36,928 bases of DNA from Acidimicrobiales bacterium (GTDB lineage Bacteria; Actinomycetota; Acidimicrobiia; Acidimicrobiales; SZUA-35): assembly GCA_013003535.1 (NCBI GenBank), contig JABDIY010000013.1:1-36928 (forward strand), written 5' to 3'. Both the position numbers and the translations under genes were made by a program. The stretch's first letter is position 1. Every line of letters starts with the position of its first letter. Shown here in pieces: positions 32,378-36,928 of the stretch. A model generated the notes under the pieces. It had not been told where the DNA came from, did not search any database, and was given only the letters and a program-made list of their open reading frames with translations.

Positions 32378-32609
32378 AGGAGAATCGCCTGTCGGGTTGG
32401 TGGCGTTGGCCGCTGTCGGTCTCGGGGTTTGCTGCGGCGTCCCGTTGTTGCTTGCTGCCGGGGCCACCGTGACGGTCGCCGGCATCGGGATCAGAAGTTG
32501 GGCTCTCGTCCTGGCCGGCGTCAGCGTCGCCGCACTTGCGTTCACCGTGAGCCGACGCCGAACCGGAGAGCATCAGCGCGCGGGTCAGGAGTCGGTCGAT
32601 GCCCACTGA
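32370..32609 (+). CDS. MerF/MerT-like two-helix mercury transporter
   Basis: 79 aa from ATG 32370 (alternative ATG 32358). Two membrane helices (about 8-30 and 42-58), the first with the vicinal pair in GVCCGVPLLL, which is the Hg(II)-binding pair of MerT/MerF transporters. It resembles the copper-region protein at 14331. It overlaps the upstream stop by 8 bp and the downstream start by 11 bp, so it is part of the operon. It would bring Hg(II) into the cell, though no MerA reductase is encoded in the window. Confidence 0.7.
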   Translation: MGRGESPVGLVALAAVGLGVCCGVPLLLAAGATVTVAGIGIRSWALVLAGVSVAALAFTVSRRRTGEHQRAGQESVDAH

Positions 32610-33270
32610 CATCGGGCTTGACGAACTCGACCAGTTGCTGGCCGGCGGTGCGCAGCTCGTCGAGGTGCTTCCTCAGGACGAGTACGTCGAGGAGCATCTC
32701 CCCGCAGCCGTCCACATTCCGTTGCGGGACGTGTCGGCTACCGGCGTTGAGGCTCTGGACCGTGAGTGTCCGGTGGTCGTCTACTGCTGGGACTCTCTTT
32801 GAGACATGAGTCAGCGGGCTGCGTGGCAGCTCCAGCACCTGGGGTTCGCCGATGTGTATGACTTCGTTGTCGGCAAGGCCTACTGGCTGGCGAGCGGCCG
32901 GCCGACGATTCGTCCTAATCCCATCGGGCGGGTGGGTTCGCACGTGGCTCAGGCAGCGACAGCGTTCCTCGACGATTCGGTGGCCAAAGTCCGAGCGTCG
33001 ACGGCGGAAAGGAACTCCGACGTCGTCGTCATCGACCAGCGACGCATCGTCCTGGGCCGCGTGCGACGGTCCGATCTCGAAGTCGCCGCCGACACAGATT
33101 CCATGGGTCAGATCATGCGGCTCGGTCCAACGACAATCCGACCGGATGAGTTGGTGAGCGACGTGACCGTGAGGATGGCCAACAGAGGCGTGAGGGCGCT
33201 TCTGGTCACGCGCCCGACCGGCGAGTTGCTCGGAGAGTTCCGCCTCGACGGGGAGGACAGGGATGGGTGA
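32599..33270 (+). CDS. Rhodanese-CBS protein with in-frame TGA (candidate selenoprotein)
   Basis: ATG at 32599 with AGGAG 7 nt before. One frame to 33270 (223 aa) is interrupted only by TGA at 32800-32802 (codon 68). Before it: a rhodanese domain with active-site Cys63 in VVVYCWDSL; after it, in the same frame, DMSQRAAWQLQHLGF and a pair of CBS-like motifs to the end. In relatives I recall YCxDxxCDxSPRAAW at this place, so TGA stands for a conserved Cys, inside the active-site loop. Hairpin GGGCTGC-GTG-GCAGCTC (32816-32832) begins its loop with G 20 nt after TGA. Recoding to selenocysteine is the best reading; a nonsense mutation is the alternative. The piece from 32806 could otherwise be read as an independent ORF. 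Confidence 0.75.
32816..32832 (+). promoter_or_regulatory. Candidate bacterial SECIS hairpin, rhodanese gene
   Basis: Seven pairs (one G-U), 3-nt loop GTG, loop 20 nt downstream of TGA. Loop size, leading G and distance agree with the known bacterial SECIS limits. Found by eye. Confidence 0.55.
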
Positions 33271-33913
33271 TTTCGACCAAGACACCCTCGTGGCCATGCT
33301 CGCCGATACCTCGGAAGCGCCGGGAGCCGTCGCTGCGGTCCAATACCACGGGCTGGTCTCGCTGCTGGACGGGCTGCCCCCGACGGTGTCGGACATTGCG
33401 GAACTGAGTGGTCTGTCGCCCGATGAAGTTGAGGACGGCACGCGGGCTCTCATCGACGCCGGACGAATCGAGCTCGATGGAGACCGGGTCGTCGGCGTGG
33501 GCGGCCTCACCCTCAACACGACGGGCCATGCACTCAGCCTGCCAAACGCGCAGATGCACACATGGTGTGCGCTCGATGCGGTGGGCATTCCCGCGGCGCT
33601 AGGGCTGACTGCGACGGTTGAGACTCGTTGCCCCCACTGCGGTGCACGCATCGTCGTCCATGTCGCGGACGGCGGAGCGACAGCGGCTGGGCCAGTCACC
33701 TTGTTCTGTCCGACGGGACCATGCGACAACGTGCGCACCGACTTCTGCTCGGCGGCCAACCTGTTCTGTAGCCCCATCCACGTGAGCGACTGGCGAGCCG
33801 AGCACCCGTCAAGGAGTGGCGAGGACCTCGACCTGGCCGCCACGGTGGACCTTGGTCACGCCATGTGGGGCCGCTACCAACACGCCCGAGACGAGGCCGA
33901 GACCAGTGGGTAG
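33263..33913 (+). CDS. merB: Organomercurial lyase MerB
   Basis: 216 aa. N-terminal winged-helix-like part (about 30-80), then the catalytic core. WCALDAVGIPA gives Cys102 and Asp105, equivalent to Cys96 and Asp99 of R831b MerB; DFCSAANLFCS gives Cys162 (or Cys169) for the second catalytic Cys. These residues protonolyse the C-Hg bond and hold Hg(II). Additional CPHC at 123-126. Overlaps the upstream stop by 8 bp and the downstream start by 8 bp. Confidence 0.9.
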   Translation: MGDFDQDTLVAMLADTSEAPGAVAAVQYHGLVSLLDGLPPTVSDIAELSGLSPDEVEDGTRALIDAGRIELDGDRVVGVGGLTLNTTGHALSLPNAQMHTWCALDAVGIPAALGLTATVETRCPHCGARIVVHVADGGATAAGPVTLFCPTGPCDNVRTDFCSAANLFCSPIHVSDWRAEHPSRSGEDLDLAATVDLGHAMWGRYQHARDEAETSG

Positions 33914-34352
33914 TGAAGTAGGTCCAGGTGCCCGCCAGATCGGGCCCATTGGGACCGTCGCTCGCGTGTGTGTCGGAGCCGGGCTGCTCATCTTCGGCTT
34001 CGCCGGTGAGCCCTCACCGTTGGAGCTTGTCGCCGGTTTCGTCCTGCTTCCGGCCGCCGAGATGGCGGCACTTCTCGTCCTGCGACCTGCGGGCAGCGAG
34101 CCCTTCCATCTCTACGGAGCCGTCGGCTACGCGGTCAACTTCGGAACGGCAGGGCTACTCCTCGCCGTCTGGACAACCCCTGCACTGCTGTTCTACGGGG
34201 CCTCGATCGTGCTGGCCGTGGTCAAGGGGTACGCCGGCCGCGAGATCCTTGCCCGCTCCAACCTGTTGCGACGCCGCGACGACCAACTCGCCTGCGCGGC
34301 CTTCTCACCCATCGATGCGCTCGAGAGCGCGCCAAGAGACCGAACCCAATGA
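33906..34352 (+). CDS. Four-helix membrane protein of the mer operon
   Basis: 148 aa from GTG at 33906, inside the merB end. Hydrophobic segments at about 18-34, 38-58, 68-90 and 92-112, then a basic tail. I recognise no named family; one Cys near residue 22 and one near 130. The long upstream frame in the same phase (from 33816) is a shadow of merB. Position as last gene of the mer operon suggests a role in transport or the envelope. Confidence 0.6.
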   Translation: MGSEVGPGARQIGPIGTVARVCVGAGLLIFGFAGEPSPLELVAGFVLLPAAEMAALLVLRPAGSEPFHLYGAVGYAVNFGTAGLLLAVWTTPALLFYGASIVLAVVKGYAGREILARSNLLRRRDDQLACAAFSPIDALESAPRDRTQ

Positions 34353-35237
34353 GCGAAGGAGATCGAAGTCGGTGCCAGACGCGGTCGGAACTCTCGGTGC
34401 GGACTCCGCTCACGATCGCCACCGGGGCGCACGACTTCTAACGGATCTTCTAAGGGACGGTCCGTCAGAGGCCGATATTACCCAGCACACGCCGACACGC
34501 CGAAGCCGCAAAACCCCAGCTCAGACGGCATATTCGACACTGATCGACATTCGTCGATATGGGCTTTCGCGAACTCATAACTCGATGAGGTTGCCGGGCC
34601 AGAGAGCGGGCGGATCGTTGGATGTAGCGATCGACGTAGCCAATGAAGAGCCGCTCAGGTTGGTCCTGCCAGCAAGTTACAACTCGATGAATTGAGGTGT
34701 TCCTGGCGGTCACATGCTGTTTCGACGATGACGAGTTTGTCCCAGTCGACCCGGCCTGATCCGAACGACCGTGGAGCTGCCAAGAATCGTCGGCTTTGAC
34801 GGTTGCGATCGTGGTGCCCTCGCTGTCGATAAACGAGACGGTCTGTCCGGGCCGTAAATCAGTGCCATCGAGGGAGGGCTCAGCCAGAGCAGTCTATTGA
34901 TTCTCCCTCGACCCGGTGACACTCGGGCTCGTCCTCGGTATTGACACACACGTGCCCGTCTGCGCCCAAGCCTGTCGGGAGTTCTAGCGAGATGTTTGCC
35001 ACCCTCAACGATTCAGAGCTCTGACTGCCGGTCGTGAGGAGAATGGTTGCTGCCCATATCCATGATTGTGGCCTGCGAGCCTGCTGTCCACATTCTCAAC
35101 AGACCAGAGTCTGTCCCATACTTTGTCCCATGTTTCGGCTGATATAGGACAGATCCAGTCGGACTTGCGGGACTGCGAAACCCCGTTTACCAGGGACAAC
35201 AGCACCAGCCGGACTCCACCGGACGCCTCTCGGGCTA
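34353..35237. other. Decayed, non-coding-looking DNA beyond the mer operon
   Basis: No intact gene recognised. A GTG frame at 34372-34695 follows a GAAGGAG but has unlikely composition. On the minus strand between about 35030 and 34720, two frames read as sensible protein in succession (LELPTGLGADGHVCVNTED, then LAEPSLDGTDLRPGQTVSF), as if one exported protein gene had suffered a frameshift near 34890. TGGGACAAAG/TGGGACAGAC repeats near 35113-35135 lie in the flank of the tRNA scar. Confidence 0.4.
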
Positions 35238-35282
35238 TTCCTAAACCGTGCGTCGCAAGTTCGATTCTTGCCAAGGGCGCCA
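35238..35282 (+). tRNA. 3' half of tRNA-Arg(CCT), probable att scar
   Basis: From the anticodon loop TTCCTAA (anticodon CCT) on, everything fits a tRNA: 5-nt stem ACCGT, variable GCGTC, T-arm GCAAG-TTCGATT-CTTGC, acceptor strand CAAGGGC, discriminator G and CCA. Upstream, the anticodon 5' strand (ACGGT expected), D-arm and GCCCTTG acceptor strand are missing, so it is not a functional gene. Truncation exactly at the anticodon loop is what tyrosine-recombinase integration at a tRNA leaves behind. Confidence 0.7.
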
Positions 35283-35696
35283 AGCCATCGAGGTAGATGG
35301 AAGCCGTTGCGAGGAGACGGTTCGGTTGTGCCGACGAGCAAGCAACGGCTCGTGTGTATGGGACCACCCATGCCTCCCGATCGGGTATTGGGTGAACGGC
35401 TGCCTGGCGCAAGTCGAGCAGGGTGATTCCTGCACTGGCGGAAGGCATGAAAGGCACTTTGCGACGCACGCAACCTTGCGCGATGGCCACCGGGGTGAGA
35501 TGTGCGTGTACGCCTGCGTTGCCGGTACCCGCCAGCTCACTGGCCTTGGCATGACGTGGGACTCCCCGGGATGGCGGTATCGGGCCCGTCAGCACCCACG
35601 CGCAAGTTCAACCGGAGCAGTTCCCCGCGAGGTCATAGTCCCAGTGCGGCTGTTGTCGCGTCTGCGACTCACTCTCGGCACTCTGGTTCGCTTGTT
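35283..35696. other. Non-coding stretch right of the att scar
   Basis: About 410 bp with frames but no recognisable protein. Minus-strand frame 35005-35595 includes LARIELATHGLG, the well-known spurious translation of tRNA flanks, and should not be annotated. Confidence 0.4.
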
Positions 35697-35963
35697 CTAT
35701 GGCGCGGTGGTTAGTGGCCCGTATTTCTGTTGGGCGGCTTGTTTGCTGACGCCGAGCATGGCTGCGATCTCGGACCAACTTCGCCCTGCGTCTCGAGCAG
35801 AGCGAACTGCCGTGACGAGGTCGTCGTCCACCTCGTTGCGGTGTTCGACGAGTTCGGCGATGGCTCGCAGTGAGCTCGTTTTGGCTTCTTTGAGATCGTC
35901 GGGGTCGACGTTCTCGGCCCAGGTTTGGAGGGCTGCGGCTCGATCAGCGCGGGATTTGGTCAT
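35697..35963 (-). CDS. Small helix-turn-helix protein, putative antitoxin
   Basis: 88 aa from the ATG at 35963, which overlaps the upstream TGA (ATGA). Helical; residues about 60-85 form a helix-turn-helix (RSWSEIAAMLGVSKQAAQQKYG). Gene size, overlap and DNA-binding domain fit an antitoxin that regulates its own operon. The longer start at 35975 is possible. Confidence 0.6.
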   Translation of the reverse strand: MTKSRADRAAALQTWAENVDPDDLKEAKTSSLRAIAELVEHRNEVDDDLVTAVRSARDAGRSWSEIAAMLGVSKQAAQQKYGPLTTAP

Positions 35964-36199
35964 GGCTTCCACCACCCTTTCAAGAACTTGTTCCTAGCCG
36001 GCATCGCATGGATCACTGCCGAACCCTCCTCGTCGGTCACAACGCCGATCTCCAATGGGCTGGCGTCGAGCGAGGGCCCGATGAACATCGTGATCGCGGG
36101 ATCATCTGTTTCGAACGCCCGCCAGTGGTTGCGAATCGCATGCATCATGTCATCTTCGGAGACACCGTGCTTGCGTGCGCTCGCCTCGATATCCACCAT
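35960..36199 (-). CDS. Small protein, putative toxin of a TA pair
   Basis: 79 aa from the ATG at 36199 (36232 also open). Content: helical start HGVSEDDMMHAIRN, then beta-strand-like blocks ending VIHAMPARNKFLKG. I recall families with the ending IHAMPAR-x-KFL located upstream of a small HTH gene in actinobacteria; toxicity is not established here. Overlaps the HTH gene by 4 bp. Confidence 0.55.
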   Translation of the reverse strand: MVDIEASARKHGVSEDDMMHAIRNHWRAFETDDPAITMFIGPSLDASPLEIGVVTDEEGSAVIHAMPARNKFLKGWWKP

Positions 36200-36384
36200 G
36201 GCTATCGTACCCTCACGCCAAGCGACCGTCAATCTATCTTGACGGTTCGTCCGAGACCGGGCGCCGACCTCGGCGTGACCGTGCGAAAGATCGACGCAAT
36301 TCCTTTCAGGCGCAGCGGCGGTGGTGCCGTGGAAGCTGTTTCTGATGTCTTCAGTCGCCGCGTGGTTCGGACGAGATTAAGATT

Positions 36385-36928
36385 ATGCGCATAAGACTGA
36401 TGATCGCTCAGGTGCTCTTCGTGTGTGTGGCCCTCGGGTGTTCTGGTCCCAACAGCCCGGATCGATTGGCAGCAGCGCCGCCTTATACGCCCGAACTTGA
36501 GTGGCCTGTGAACCTTGACATGATGTTCGCCTTCGACCCGACAGGCTTCCAGCCGTCCGACGAAGAACGCGATTGGCTCTCACGGAGCGGTGCAATCGAG
36601 GTTCGTGGCGCTGCGACGCTCATCGACGGAGGTGTCAACGATCAGGAGCGAAGCGTCCGACTGCTGCGGTGGTCCACTGCAGGCTCCGAATGTGCGGGTG
36701 AGTTCCTGGGTCAGTGGACCTGCTTTGAGCTGGGTTCGGAGAACCTTGGAGCGACAGCGCCTGGGTCGGGGAACTTCGGCGTGACCTGGTCGCCCGGTCA
36801 ACTTGATGCGATCGAGGTTCTCGTCAACTCAGTACCGGCCGGGTCAGCGTCGGTGGTCGTCGAAACCGAATCGGGTTTGCGCGTCGGCTCGAACGTCGTC
36901 AGAGGTACCGCATGGCTTGCCTACCCCA
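36385..36928 (+). CDS. Lipoprotein, 3' end outside window
   Basis: Open from ATG 36385 to the edge, 181 codons. Signal with lipobox ALGC (Cys19). The mature part contains a Cys pair (GSECAGEFLGQWTCFEL) likely to form a disulfide and a beta-rich C-terminal part (VVVETESGLRVGSNVV). No family recognised. Confidence 0.6.
   Translation, partial: MRIRLMIAQVLFVCVALGCSGPNSPDRLAAAPPYTPELEWPVNLDMMFAFDPTGFQPSDEERDWLSRSGAIEVRGAATLIDGGVNDQERSVRLLRWSTAGSECAGEFLGQWTCFELGSENLGATAPGSGNFGVTWSPGQLDAIEVLVNSVPAGSASVVVETESGLRVGSNVVRGTAWLAYP

Noticed and set aside
32806-33270. CBS-domain ORF as an independent gene
   Set aside because: It is in the same frame as the rhodanese, only 3 nt after TGA, has no ribosome site and lacks the rhodanese C-terminal half, which it itself encodes.
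35005-35595. 196-aa frame containing LARIELATHGLG
   Set aside because: A known type of false protein made by reading across tRNA 3' flanks.
1-36928. CRISPR arrays, insertion sequences, rRNA
   Set aside because: No regularly spaced direct repeats, no transposase motifs and no rRNA-like sequence seen in the window.

Overview
High-GC, gene-dense DNA with frequent 4-8 bp start/stop overlaps and GTG/TTG starts points to an actinobacterium. The conserved His-rich anchored protein at 25381 resembles one I remember from Acidimicrobiia, so an Acidimicrobiia/Ilumatobacter-like host is my best guess (inference). Most of the window is an accessory metal-resistance region: copper from the left edge to about 31.1 kb, organomercury at 31.6-34.4 kb, then an integration scar (3' half of a tRNA-Arg), decayed DNA, a possible toxin-antitoxin pair and a partial lipoprotein gene.

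Layout. 1-1063 (-): ferric-reductase-like membrane protein and a probably frameshifted partner. 1108-1909: small anchored protein and a MerR regulator. 2355-4519: two-gene ABC exporter. 4678-5894: SHOCT protein, methyltransferase, CsoR. 5901-7340 (-): multicopper oxidase. 7720-10154: SHOCT protein, Met/His-rich secreted protein, two-component system. 10375-14233: lipoprotein rhodanese, TlpA-like thioredoxin, CopC-CopD fusion, CcdA. 14331-15874 (-): small membrane protein, M56 peptidase, BlaI/CopY-type repressor. 15951-20459 (-): CopZ, a CPC P-type ATPase and a CPH P-type ATPase. 20558-21118 (-): thioredoxin-like lipoprotein with an in-frame TGA at the first active-site Cys. 21143-22338: second CsoR and a beta-propeller protein. 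22383-31076: sigma-region-4-like protein, hydrolase, VanY-like peptidase, His-rich protein, lipoprotein, vanadium-haloperoxidase-like enzyme, cytochrome c and a second CopC-CopD. 31627-34352: MerR, DF-type thioredoxin-fold protein, MerF-like transporter, rhodanese-CBS protein with a second in-frame TGA, MerB and a membrane protein.

Two things stand out. First, one inverted repeat, with core ACA-N3-TGT and extended form CTACKACA-N3-TGTMGTAG, lies before nearly every transcription unit between 1 and 31.1 kb. I count 15 copies plus one variant, two of them inside perfect 31-bp palindromes. The BlaI-M56 pair encoded inside the region is the obvious candidate regulator, so this looks like a local BlaI-type regulon superimposed on CsoR control, which has its own G/C-tract boxes at four places. 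Second, two thiol proteins are each interrupted by a single in-frame TGA at or next to a redox-active Cys position, each followed at 20-26 nt by a small hairpin with a G-starting apical loop. Both fit selenocysteine insertion better than random decay.

Putative working model: CopA/CopB/CopZ, multicopper oxidase, CopC-CopD and Met/His-rich proteins handle copper, while CcdA, TlpA, the Sec-thioredoxin and the rhodanese maintain extracytoplasmic thiols that copper attacks.
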